DNA of 64,000 bases. Origin: Chlorops oryzae (lineage: Eukaryota > Arthropoda > Insecta > Diptera > Chloropidae). The notes below the pieces were generated by a model. That model was given only the letters and a program-made list of their open reading frames with translations. It searched no databases and was not told the DNA's origin. The translations under genes were made by a program, and so were the position numbers. Below are positions 44,489 through 55,674 of this stretch, one piece after another. The DNA is taken from contig CM035806.1 of assembly GCA_020466095.1 (NCBI GenBank), forward strand, positions 129,813,156 to 129,877,155, in the 5' to 3' direction. Numbering within the stretch: position 1 is the first letter of the stretch; each line of letters opens with the position of its first letter.

Positions 44489-44774
44489 CGAGCGGATTTT
44501 TTTTTTTTTTTTAAGTAAGATAATTTAACATTTACATTATTTAAAAAAACTGAGAATATAAAAGATTTTACCAAAATTTGTATGCTTAAAAGAATTATAA
44601 AAAAAGCAATCTATAGGATTTTCTTGAAAGAGCTTGTGCGTGACGTTTTGAAAGGCGCAATGAAAGCAACTCTATTTATTTGGTTGGCAACTTACTTTCT
44701 GTTTCCCGTATTTTTTCCTTAAAATTTACTTGCCTGTTTTATTCTCCATTTTTCCACAAATTCTTTTCTATTTG

Positions 44775-44836
44775 ACAGGGTTCGAACTCGGACCTTCCAG
44801 ATTACAAGTCTAGCACACTTCAACTACGCCATCGAC
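44775..44836 (-). other. tRNA-like module, Thr(UGU)-like anticodon arm
   Basis: Minus-strand reading: GATGGCGTAGTTGAAGTG (A-box-like), then a fully paired 5-bp anticodon arm CTAGA-CTTGTAA-TCTGG (one G-U) whose loop would read TGT, then GAGTTCGAACC as B box. T-stem and acceptor pairing are poor. It is the best-preserved anticodon arm among the modules. Duplicated at 54406-54469. Confidence 0.6.
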
Positions 44837-45140
44837 GTGATATAATTTGAGATTGCTAGTTTTATTATATCATATTAAGTGGGAAACATTAGAAACTATT
44901 AGATTGACAGTAGAACTTATTGTATTTTACGTAGATTCTATTATATTTTTCTACGTCTTCCTATCGTAGAAACAACGATGCAAAATTTTTTCAGTGTACA
45001 TATTCATAAGGTTTACAAAGTAAAGAAATTTATTTTCGACGGATCTAATTCAATTTTAAAGTGCAATTTTTCCTTCATTTGGGAAGGGGTTTGAACCCCC
45101 AAAAATTTCCCCTGGCTGCGCGCCTGACCACGGCCATTTT

Positions 45141-46032
45141 TATACCACATAAGCGGGGTATATTAGTTTTGTGCGAATCTTGTAACAGGTTAGATATTAG
45201 GCTCCGGAGATATAGAAAAATATATATAGAAATGATCAGGATCAAAAACTGAATCGATTTAGACATGTTCGTCTGTCCGTCAGTCATGTCTAGTGCATGT
45301 CGTCTTGAACCGTCAATGTCCGTCCGTCCGTGGTCGGATCTCCTCCGAAACGGCTGAACCAATGAAGTCGAAATTTGGCACACATGTATATCGGGGTCCG
45401 AGTATGAAATCCTAAGTAAAAATGGTAGACATCCGCCCACTGCCACGCCCACAAATGAATTTATTGTGTTTTCAGTAAAATGCTTGTAACTTGCGAACCA
45501 CTCAACACATTCCATTGATATTTGGTGTACTGGTAAACTACGAAAAGGGGCATATCCTGGAAAAAAATGGACGCCGTCCTCCTCAGACCACGCCCACAAA
45601 TAAGGGCTTACCGTAATTTGTGAAGTAAAAGGCGTAGAAGCTTCAAATTCGCAACATAGGTTCACCAAGGCGAATGAAAGGTGAAGGAAAAAATTTTATG
45701 TGGCCCGCCCACTGCCACGCCCACAAATGAAGATTTTTCGTAACTTCCGAAGTAAAAGGCGTAGAAGCTTCAAATTCGCAACATAGGTTCACCAAGGCGA
45801 ATGAAAGGTGTAGGAAAAATATTTATGTGGCCCGCCCACTGCCACGCCCACAAATGAAGATTTTTCGTAACTTCCGAAGTAAAAGGCGTAGAAGCTTCAA
45901 AATCGCAACATAGGTTCATCAAGGCGAATGAAAGGTGTAGGGAAATAATTTATGTGGCCCTCCCACTGCCACGCCCACAAATAGAGAAGCAAAACATAGT
46001 GCGCTCATATTGTCGGGACGCTTTCTTACTTG
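45141..46032 (+). mobile_element. DINE-1-like element, copy 1 of duplication
   Basis: Same architecture as 975-2286, with about three ~130-bp units. The 3' hairpin is deleted (GTCGGGACGCTTTCTTACTTG). Confidence 0.8.
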
Positions 46033-47017
46033 TTTAAAATTAAATACCTACATATATGGTTAAACATCTTTAGCATGTTTTCTTTTAATTTAGAAGATAC
46101 TTAAAATTGTTTGCAACACAAGAGATCGTTTTTCTTATCATTGTCTCTTATTTTTTTGCTTCTTGAGCTTCAGTTAACCCTCTAGTTGCTCATTTTTTTT
46201 ATAAGAAAAACAAAACAAAAAAAAAAAAAAAACAATATGGAAAAGTGAGCCCATCTATAGGCGGTCACACGCATCCTCCACCGTCATCATCTCTTGTACG
46301 GCGGCAATTGGGATTAATATTCTCAAATTAAAGCAGGCGGCATCAATGGGAGAATGGAGAATAAGGACGATCTGAATCACAGCAGCAGCAATTGGTTCAG
46401 TCAAAACAAATAATATTTCTGCGATATTTGAAATCCCAGCAACAAAATATTAACCGAACGAACGAACGAACGAACGAACGAGCGAAGGAAAATTTCCCTG
46501 TCAGGGGAATTAGCATTATTAGCGAGACTTTATGCAAATGACAAGCACAATGCTTCCGGTGCTGTCATTATTTTCGCACAATTAACAAGTTATGAAAGTG
46601 TGTAACTTTGAGAACCCTCCTCCACTCACCACCTTCACACGCGAGGGACGCACTCTTTATAAAGATGAAATTATGGGGATAGGGGAATATTGGTTTGGGG
46701 ATTTAGCTTTGACTTCAAGCAAAGCGGTTACAAATTAAGATTTCTTTGGAAAAGTTGCCTGATTTCTGTGCGGAGCCATTTTGCAGGACTTTATTATTAT
46801 TTTTTTTTTATTATTATTATAACTTTTTATTTTTTTTGTTTTATTTCTCTTTTGTTCATTCCCATTGCAGTCGATATCCAAGTTGTACGTTTGTTGACAT
46901 GGAAGAAGAAAGAAAAGTTTTCTGTTTTTATTTTTATTTATTCTTGTTCTCATTTTCACTTTGGTTACGTCTTTAATGGGTATTTTTCCCTTTGAAGAGT
47001 CTGTTTAATTTGTTTGG

Positions 47018-47051
<34 letters not shown>

Positions 47052-47439
47052 CCCTTTGTGTCCTTCAAATCAGTCATGCTGAAACCATGGTACACGTGGA
47101 CTATTTCAAACGCCCCTTTATGGCTTGCCATTTTAATACACGACGACGTCGAAAAGAGAAGAAAGGAAGTGGGTTTACTGTGCTTCTACGTGCGTTAAAA
47201 TGTGCTTGAAAAGTGCAGCAGTTTTTAGGACTGTTGGTTAGGCGATTGCGGAAGGTGATGGGGGGAACTAGGGGGTAAATTCCAGATCTAGGTTCTTGGA
47301 AGCACTATGGAAGGAAGGAAAGTCGTGCATAACAATAAAACGGTTATCCACACGCTTCCATGATCCATAAAAAAAAGAACAGCATTAAGCTTAGATAAAT
47401 GAGAATTGATGGAAGTTTGTTACATAAAGTAATCTCTCT
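46033..47439. other. Probably native intron sequence in copy 1
   Basis: It lacks transposon ends. It contains AACG (46446-46482), ATT and GT (47022-47048) microsatellites. Nearly identical to 55675-57093 except for microsatellite length and a few bases. Open frames (46690-47209) are composition-driven. Confidence 0.5.
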
Positions 47440-47864
47440 ATTGATATGTGAGCAAGGACCGGAATGAGAGTGATCCTAGTACCGCACTCATATACCAATC
47501 CGAATTTTGTGAAATTGGCAGCACTGAAATTGCTACCATAAACTCCCTATTTGCCCAAGAAAATCCCTTCATTCAAAATAGAGCCCTTCGGGTTGGACTC
47601 TAAACTGTAAGCCTCACCGTCAAGGCCGTGGCGAGAGAAAAAATGCTTTGGTAGTGCTTATATTTTTGGACCAGTTTGGAACTAGACCAAAACTAGACTA
47701 GTTGTAATCAGTTTTTTGAACAAACTTTAGCCCCAAAATTCTTCGAATTTTTTCATCTATTCTATAGGTATATTTATAGGTATATAAATTTTTATCGAAA
47801 TCGGACGTCATGAATTTTTCCAATTTTTTGGTCCAGAACTCTCTAAAATTTCTGTTCCCGCGTA

Positions 47865-48661
47865 CACCGAGAGAAAAAGGTAGTTATATTAACTGAAAAA
47901 GCAGGTTAAAATAACCGAGTTCACCGTTAATTGTTAGCTTATGTGTAGTAGCGGTCAATTCAACAGTACAAACACAGTCAATAAGGATATAACTACCTGA
48001 TGGTTGATATAATTGTCTTGCGGTTAAATCAACTGTCACCAGCGACTGGGAAAAAAAATTAATTTTTGCTTTGACTTTTTTTTATCTTCTTTTATTTAAT
48101 ATTTTTTTTTTTTATTAATTATTATAATTTTTCTTAATTTATTTGTTTCTATTTAAATCTTTTTCTCTTTCATCTCTTTAAATTTTCTCGCCTCGGCCGA
48201 GCCTTGAACCGCTGACCTCCACTTCGCTGGGCGAACGTCTTAACCATTACGCTAAACGAACGAATTTAATTTGTTGGTCAAAATGCTCACTTGAGCTTAT
48301 GGTTGCTCAAGTTTTTTGGGAACGTGCTTAAGGAATTGTTTCACTCCCAAAATTTTTTTGCTTCAAAATGAACCATTAAAAAAAAAAATTTAATTAATTA
48401 AATCCTTAAAAATTTAGGAGAAAATTTTTGTCTCCCAAAACAACTACACTCTGAACAAAAAAAAAAACTGTATGAATGCACAGAATGGGAACTTATACGT
48501 CTAAGTGAACGAAAGCGAATTTGAACATAAAAAGTAACTGTTTTTCAACTGTTCATTTGACTGCCTTTTTCAGTGCATTTAACGCGGAATACAGTTTATT
48601 TGACCACTCTTACTTTAACTGTTCTAAGTAGTTGATTTAACTGTTGTTATTTCTCTCGGTG
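47865..48661. mobile_element. CACCGAGAG-ended TIR element with tRNA-like module (copy 2)
   Basis: CACCGAGAGAAAAAGG / AATAACAACAG...CTCTCGGTG termini with TA on both sides (47863-47864, 48662-48663). The interior is the reverse complement of parts of 7613-8700, including the right-hand tRNA-like module (48189-48259, minus strand). Confidence 0.8.
48189..48259 (-). other. tRNA-like module
   Basis: It is almost identical to 8303-8375 in reverse: TTTAGCGTAATGGTTAAGA A-box-like and GGTTCAAGGCTC B-box-like. Confidence 0.6.
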
Positions 48662-49637
48662 TACGGACAGAAAGACGACCAAAAAACTGCACGGACATGC
48701 CGATTATTTCTATACAAATTTTATATGTCTATCATGAGTTTCATAAAAAAATGTGCAATTTGAGGATTCTGATTACTGATTATTTATAAATCATAATTCT
48801 TATATTTAAAATTTGTGATTTTTTCAATTTAATAACACTAGCTTACGAAAATTAAGAAAATTTGCGACCTTCGGCTTTTGATGATCATTTCGTAAGTAAA
48901 TTTTTCTGCTGAATTCCAATATGTAGTCAGATTTTTAAGTATAACAGTTTTCGAGATTTAGGCTGTTTTCCATTTTTTGTTGAGCTTTGAAAAAAAGTTC
49001 ATTTTCCTTCGGACATACTTTACCAATTTCTTTCAATTTAATTCTTAGCTGTAAAATTAAGGGTAATGAAATTTCCTATCAACGATGGCTACAACACTTT
49101 TTGATCCAACCATCGGCTTAGAAGCTATTAATGAACTTTTGAAGAAATTTGTTTCATTTTTAACAAAATTAAAAATATAAAATTTTTTCATTTTTGTTTC
49201 TTCTTTTGACATCGAAGAATGATCTTTTTGGAAGAAAAGAAGCCCATGTAGATCACATTTGCTTTAAAAATAAGTCATATATAAGCATTCAAGTAAAATC
49301 ACTCAAAACTGAATTTTACCAAAAGTACTGATCACACAGGCAAATCAAAAATAAAGCTTCTGATAAAGAAAGATGAAGTTCTCTACCCCACGTTTTTTGT
49401 GGTGCTGAGCACGAATCTGAAGTCAGATTTCACCCATCACCCTCCGATTCCGCCCCAGCAACCCCCAGCACCCACCATACTATGAAGTTTCTAGAATACA
49501 TAAAAAAAGAATTCCCTATCCCACCCCACGTTTTTTGATGTGCTAAATACGAAGCTGAAGTCAAAATATACCCGCGACCCTTCATTTTGCCTTATAACCC
49601 TTCAGAAGCCACCCCTCAAAGGGTGAAATTTCTATAA

Positions 49638-52600
49638 CACTGCTTAACAAATTTGGAATTTATAAAAAGCAACTGAATATTTGTGCAATTTTCCTGTAGA
49701 TCTCGGCCTCCTAAAGCAAGAAAAAAAATTTTTTTAATTTTTTTATGGAAGAGTTTTTGAGAAAAAATTTTTTGAAATTTTTTTCAGTGCATTTCGTAGG
49801 TGCACTTGCTATTTCAAGCATATCTCGGGCCCCGATCTACCGATTTTAATAAATATATTTTCCAAATATAGATAATTAAGCTCCCTACAACTTTTAGAAA
49901 CAAAGTTTTTGATTTGCATGAGTAGTTTTAGTGCTAGAGGTGCAATTATACAAGAAAATTGTGTTTTTTTTCAAAAAAAATCAGGGTAAATTTTTCATAT
50001 AAAAAATTTGTAAAAAATAAAAATCGAAGTGGAAAACCCATTTTCAAATTTTTTTGCGTATAGCTAAGTATTTCTTCTAAAAAATAAGCCCCGTTTGGCT
50101 AAAAGCGGTGAAAAATTTACGGAGCTATGATTTTTTTGCCAAAACACTAAAAAATCGATATTTCACAATTTTTGCTTTGTTCACAAAACTTGTTCATATG
50201 AGCCGAAATTATTTTATGAAGGTGCAATTGAGTAAATTTTTCACATATATAAATGCATAAATGCTGCCTCTTTATTGATTAAAAATGAATGTCGTTTTGC
50301 CCTGCCTTTTAGAATATTGTGGTGGATTTGTTTACCTGCCGGTCTCAATGACCTGTACCAGATAAAAAAGGGTGCAGTGCTTTCCCTTAGTGGAAAAAAA
50401 TATAAGGTATCATGAATACGTTTTGTGCGTTAACGTCAGTTTTTATACTAAACGTGTTTCTTTACTTTCAATTTTGCCTAATGAATTGAGCGTAGTATAA
50501 AATACCTGAGGTTTTGCATACTTTACATACATACTTACATACTTACATACATACACCGGGGCCGCTGTGATGCAGCCCACTTTAAGACACTTGCCTTAGT
50601 GCAAGAAGTGGATTTGGGAAACATTTAAAATGGGAATACGCGAAAGTTGATTCGGTAAAATTTCCTCTACCTCATTCAAGTGATGTGCCTTATCCAGAAT
50701 GCCCTGGCTCAGCACCCAAAATAGAAGGATCATCAGAGGAAATGCTGGGGTCTAGTGGAAGTCAGTTTGAAACAAGTTTAACGCAACGAATACTCTCACA
50801 GGCCGAATTAAATGACTGGATTCGTGATTTTGGTTTTTCAAAGGGTAAAGCTGAACTTTTTGCATCTAGAATGAAAGAACGCGGATTTGTGGCTCCTGAT
50901 GTCAAAACAAGCATTTACAGAAATCGGCACTTGCAATACGGAAAATTTTACGCAAAAGTAGACGATATCTGTTTCTGCAGCAATATTTTAGGCCTATTCG
51001 AAGAGCTCAATGAAGTCTACAATCCCGGAGAGTGGCGTTTATTTATCGATAGCAACAAAGAGAGCTTAAAAGCTGTCCTCCTACACAATGGCAACCAAAA
51101 ACCGTCTCTTCCTGTCGCATATGCATCGCATTCTAAAGAAACCTACGAAACAATGAAAACGCTTTTGGATCATATTGAATATGACAAGCATAGATGGAAA
51201 ATATGCGCTGATCTCAAGGTAGTGGCAATTCTGTGCGGGCTTCAAGGAGGATATACAAAATATTGTTGTTTTTTGTGCAAGTGGGATAGTCGCGCTGACC
51301 ACTTACACTATATTAAAAAAGATTGGCCTTTGCGAACCAACAATTATAGTTGGTGCAGACAATATTCAACGCACTGCCTCTCGTTGATAAAAATAATATT
51401 ATATTACCGCCACTGCATAAAAATTAGGACTTGCTAAGAACTTTATAAAAAAATTGGCAAAAGATGGAACACAGGAAGCTTTTGCCCGCTTAAAGGCGAT
51501 CTTTTCCTACCTTTCACACGCAAAACTCAAGGAAGGAGTTCTAAATGGTCCAGAAATACGTAAACTTTTGCAAGACGACGAGTTCTCAAGCCTTTTGTCC
51601 CCAGTCGAAGCAGCAGCGTGGAGCTCATTCAAACTTGTTATACACAATTTTTTGGGCAACCACAAAAGTCCAGATTACAAGCAAATAGTAAATAACCTAC
51701 TAAAGAATTATAAGAAAGCCGAAGTACACATGTCGTTGAAGATCCACTTTCTCGATTCGCACTTGGATTTTTTCCCTGAAAACTTAGGAGACGTAAGCGA
51801 TGAGCATGGCGAACGTTTTCATCAGCAATTAAAGGATATTGAAAATCGCTATAGCGGCCTTTTCGACACGGCAATGATGGGTGATTACGTGTGGTCCCTT
51901 GTGCGTGAAAATGATGGTAGTAAATATAAAAGACAAAGCGGAAGCAAGAACTTTTTTTCAAATTGTATAAAAAATAATTTTGGAAATAAATTTTTATTTC
52001 TTTAACACTTTTGCATTAGAGCTTATTTCACAAATGTTTTACAGGAGTTGTACCAATTTGGTAGTTCATGTTGTCTTAAAGTGGGCTGCATCACAGCGGC
52101 CCCGGTGTATGTATGTAAGTATGTAAGTATGTATGTAAAGTATGCAAAACCTCAGGTATTTTATACTACGCTCAATTCATTAGGCAAAATTGAAAGTAAA
52201 GAAACACGTTTAGTATAAAAACTGACGTTAACGCACAAAACGTATTCATGATACCTTATATTTTTTTCCACTAAGGGAAAGCACTGCACCCTTTTTTATC
52301 TGGTACAGGTCATTGAGACCGGCAGGTAAACAAATCCACCACAATATTCTAAAAGGCAGGGCAAAACGACATTCATTTTTAATCAATAAAGAGGCAGCAT
52401 TTATGCATTTATATATGTGAAAATTTACTCAATTGCACCTTCATAAAATAATTTCGGCTCATATGAACAAGTTTTGTGAACAAAGCAAAAAATTGTGAAA
52501 TATCGATTTTTTAGTGTTTTGGCAAAAAAATCATAGCTCCGTAAATTTTTCACCGCTTTTAGCCAAACGGGGCTTATTTTTTAGAAGAAATACTTAGCTA

Positions 52601-53009
52601 TACGCAAAAAATTTGAAAATGGGTTTTCCACTTCGATTTCTATTTTTTACAAATTTTTATATGAAAAATTTACCCTGATTTTTTTGAAAAAAAAACACAA
52701 TTTTCTTGTATAATTGCACCTCTAGCACTAAAACTACTCATGCAAATCAAAAACTTTGTTTCTAAAAGTTGTAGGGAGCTTAATTATCTATATTTGGAAA
52801 ATATATTTATTAAAATCGGTAGATCGGGGCCCGAGATATGCTTGAAATAGCAAGTGCACCTACGAAATGCACTGAAAAAATTTCAAAAAATTTTTTCTCA
52901 AAAACTCTTCCCATAAAAAAATTAAAAAAATTTTTTTTCTTGCTTAGGAGGCCGAGATCTACAGGAAAATTGTACAAATATTCAGTTGCTTTTTTTTTGT
53001 TTGACAGTG
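49638..53009 (+). mobile_element. Long-TIR transposon (~0.95-kb inverted repeats), 3.37 kb
   Basis: The left arm 49638-50592 and right arm 52073-53009 are inverted copies; near identity begins at AAAAAGCAACTGAATATTTG. The termini are CACTG...CAGTG with TAA on both sides. Copy 1 of the host duplication has the essentially unoccupied site (TTTCTATAATGTTACATAC). The central ~1.5 kb encodes one frameshifted protein. The superfamily name is not recognised by me. Confidence 0.85.
50586..52005 (+). pseudogene. Transposase-like protein of the long-TIR element, two frameshifts
   Basis: The frame opens after a TAA near 50585 and reads FGKHLKWEYAKVDS, then ILSQAELNDWIRDFGFSKGK, YRNRHLQYGKFY, EWRLFIDSNKESLKAVLLHN, KICADLKVVAILCGLQGGYT and KYCCFLCKWDSRAD. 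Around 51335-51415 the frame shifts twice. It then continues in a third frame with KLGLAKNFIKKLAKDG, EAAAWSSF, MSLKIHFLDSHLDFFPENLG, SDEHGERFHQ and DYVWSLVREN, stopping at 52003-52005. Intact relatives of about 450 residues are widespread in arthropod and cnidarian genomes as uncharacterised proteins. The spacing of LFIDS, ADLKVV and EHGER suggests an RNase H-like DDE core (inference). A CCxxC-type Cys cluster precedes the first frameshift. It is not functional as read. Confidence 0.75.
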
Positions 53010-53651
53010 TAATATATGTTACATACATATAAGAAATTGAAAGACGTACGTTTTTTGGTGCGCTAGGAACGAATCTAAGTTCGGAATTATCCCACACCCT
53101 TTATGTTTGACTCAACACCCCTCAGGGAACCCCCTCCCCCCATCATTATAAAAATTATCTGACTACATATTCGGATTCAGCAGAAAATTTTACTTAAGAA
53201 ATGACCATCAGATGGTACAGGGCAGATTTTTCGTAAACTTGTGTAATAAAGAATTATGAAGTATGGAATCGATTATAATGAAAAAATCGATAATTACATT
53301 TTTTTTTGGCGGATCTCTGGTTATGACCATAATATTATGACAATTTTCTTGTTTTTCCTCGCATTGCGGGGGGGCTTAAACGCCCCAAAATCACCACATC
53401 CACACTCGCCTGGAAGAAGAAACAATAAAAATTATTATTACTTTGTTTGGCTATAGCCAAATATGATTGACTAAGTTATGGGTGTTTTGGTTTGTTATGG
53501 ACAAGCCAAGCATTTTGTAGTAAGTGGATCTCATAAACATCATAACAAATTCAAATAAAAAGTATAAAACTCCCAATGGACTGCTGAACCACTATTTAAG
53601 GCAGCTTTTTTTAAATATTTTTCTTTTGAGAATCTTCGATAATACCACCGC

Positions 53652-54757
53652 CAGGCGCACAGCCAGGATTTCAATTTGGAGGGGGTTCTCAGAAAATGTT
53701 TCTAAATATTTTTTGTTTTTATTTTCGTAAAAAGCTTATAAAATAGATAACTAAAATATATGTATTTACATCAATATTTTACACTCAAAAAGTTCCGTCG
53801 TAGAATCTATGATATCTGACGTAGTATCTATTATATCCGCAATTGATATATGTAGGTCCAATTGCAAGATATCATAGATTCTACGACAGCTTTGCAGTAG
53901 TTTCTACGATGAGGAATGTCATTGAGTTCAACGATATATAACGTAGATTTAACGATATTTCATCGTGGGAGCTATCATATTCCATCTTAGGAACTATGAT
54001 GTTATTTCATAGTAACTACGATATCAAATCATAAGAACTACGGTTTCAAATCTTGAAGTACATTTCTATAACTTCTTAATTTTGATATGAATTCTTGTCG
54101 GCGGGTTCGATCCCTGCTCCAGCGAGCGGATTTTTTTTTTTTTTTTTAAAGTAGATAATTTAACATTTACATTATTTAAAAAACTGAGAAATAAAAGATT
54201 TTACCAAAATTTGTATGCTTAAAAAATTATAAAAAACAATCTATAGGATTTTCTTGAAAGAGCTTGTGCGTGACGTTTTGAAAGGCGCAATGAAAGCAAC
54301 TCTATTTATTTGGTTGGCAACTTACTTTCTGTTTCCCCGTATTTTTTCCTTAAAATTTACTTGCCTGTTTTATTCTCCATTTTTCCACAAATTCTTTTCT
54401 ATTTGACAGGGTTCGAACTCGGACCTTCCAGATTACAAGTCTAGCACACTTCAACTACGCCATCGCGTGATATAATTTGAGATTGCTAGTTTTATTATAT
54501 CAATGTAAGTGGGAAACATTAGAAACTATTAGATTGACAGTAGAACTTATTGTATTTTACGTAGATTCTATTATATTTTTCTACGTCTTCCTATCGTAGA
54601 AACAACGATGCAAAATTTTTTCAGTGTACATATTCATAAGGTTTACAAAGTAAAGAAATTTATTTTCGACGGATCTAATTCAATTTAAAGTGCAATTTTT
54701 CCTTCATTTGGGGGGAAGGGGTTTGAACCCCCAAAATTTCCCCTGGCTGCGCGCCTG
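53652..54757. mobile_element. hAT-type TIR element, copy 2, with nested tRNA-like element
   Basis: Duplicate of 44019-45126, including the nested CACTC-ended element, a B-box half-module (about 54104-54130) and the Thr(UGU)-like module (54406-54469, minus). Differences are mostly single bases and homopolymer lengths. The left end reads CAGGCGCACAGCCAGG. Confidence 0.85.
54406..54469 (-). other. tRNA-like module (duplicate), Thr(UGU)-like arm
   Basis: Same as 44775-44836. The 3' flank differs by loss of two bases (CATCGCGTG versus CATCGACGTG). Confidence 0.55.
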
Positions 54758-54771
54758 ACCACGGCCATTTT

Positions 54772-55674
54772 TATACCCAGCATAAGCGGGGTATATTAGT
54801 TTTGTGCGAATCTTGTAACAGGTAGAATTAGGCTCCGGAGATATAGAAAAATATATATAGAAATGATCAGGATCAAAAACTGAATCGATTTAGACATGTT
54901 CGTCTGTCCGTCCGTCCGTCTGTCCATCTGTCCGTCTGTCCGTATGACCGTCTGTCCGTCTGTCCGTCCGTCCGTGGTCGGATCTCCTCCGAAACGGCTG
55001 AACCAATGAAGTCGAAATTTGGCACACATGTATATCGGGGTCCGAGTATGATCCTAAGTAAAAATGGGAGACATCCGCCCACTGCCACGCCCACAAATGA
55101 ATTTATTATGTTTTCAGTAAAATGCTTGTAACTTGCAAACCACTCAACACATTCCATTGACATTTGGTGTACTGGTAAACTACGAAAAGGGACATATCCT
55201 GGAAAAAAATGGACGCCGTCCTCCTCGAGCCACGCCCACAAATAAGGGCTTACCGTAATTTGTGAAGTAAAAGGCGTAGAAGCTTCAAATTCGCAACATA
55301 GGTTCACCAAGGCGAATGAAAGGTGAAGGAAAAAATTTTATGTGGCCCGCCCACTGCCACGCCCACAAATGAAGATTTTTCGTAACTTCCGAAGTAAAAG
55401 GCGTAGAAGCTTCAAATTCGCAACATAGGTTCACCAAGGCGAGTGAAAGGTGTAGGAAAAAATTTTATGTGGCCCGCCCACTGCCACGCCCACAAATGAA
55501 GATTTTTCGTAACTTCCGAAGTAAAAGGCGTAGAAGCTTCAAAATCGCAACATAGGTTCATCAAGGCGAATGAAAGGTGTAGGGAAATAATTTATGTGGC
55601 CCTCCCACTGCCACGCCCACAAATAGAGAAGCAAAACATAGTGCGCTCATATTGTCGGGACGCTTTCTTACTTG
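54772..55674 (+). mobile_element. DINE-1-like element, copy 2 of duplication
   Basis: Duplicate of 45141-46032, with a longer GTCTGTCC tract (about 54903-54973) and the usual TATACCCAGCATAAGCGGGG start. Three ~130-bp units. Confidence 0.8.

Larger units (their letters stand above)
44149..44996. mobile_element. CACTCAAAAAG-ended TIR element with tRNA-like modules
   Basis: CACTCAAAAAGTT / AATTTTTTCAGTG termini are flanked by TA (44147-44148, 44997-44998). The subterminal region has many CGTAGAATCTA/TAGATTCTACG repeats, including a perfect 20-bp inverted pair (44163-44182 and the matching end near 44255). It carries a B-box half-module (44462-44488, +) and a full tRNA-like module (44775-44836, -). 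The duplicate copy is within 53652-54757. Confidence 0.7.
44019..45126. mobile_element. hAT-type TIR element, copy 1
   Basis: CAGGCGCGCAGCCAGG / CCTGGCTGCGCGCCTG ends. The flanks ACCACCGC and ACCACGGC agree at 7 of 8 positions. It contains the nested CACTC-ended element 44149-44996 and no transposase. The duplicate is at 53652-54757. Confidence 0.85.
40362..47439. repeat. Tandem duplication, copy 1 (~7.1 kb)
   Basis: It begins ATTGATATGTGAGCAAGGAC and ends AGTAATCTCTCT. Copy 2 (47440-57094) follows directly and starts and ends with the same sequences. Segments 40362-40990, 43076-43245 and 43299-47439 are near identical to copy 2. About 40990-42770 differs and contains a mariner fossil, and 42280-43070 is clearly diverged. 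Confidence 0.9.

Noticed and set aside
44100..45000. CRISPR-like array from repeated CGTAGAATCTA motifs
   Set aside because: The repeats are variable, inverted and irregularly spaced, and the genome is eukaryotic.
46690..47209. Overlapping + frames (e.g. beginning MVWGFSFDFKQ) repeated at 56341-56863
   Set aside because: Driven by T-rich and GT microsatellites; no domain, no splice logic, and present only because of the duplication.
3133..54469. tRNA-like segments as functional tRNA genes
   Set aside because: Acceptor and T stems pair poorly, no proper Pol III terminator follows, and all lie within transposons. They are annotated as tRNA-like only.
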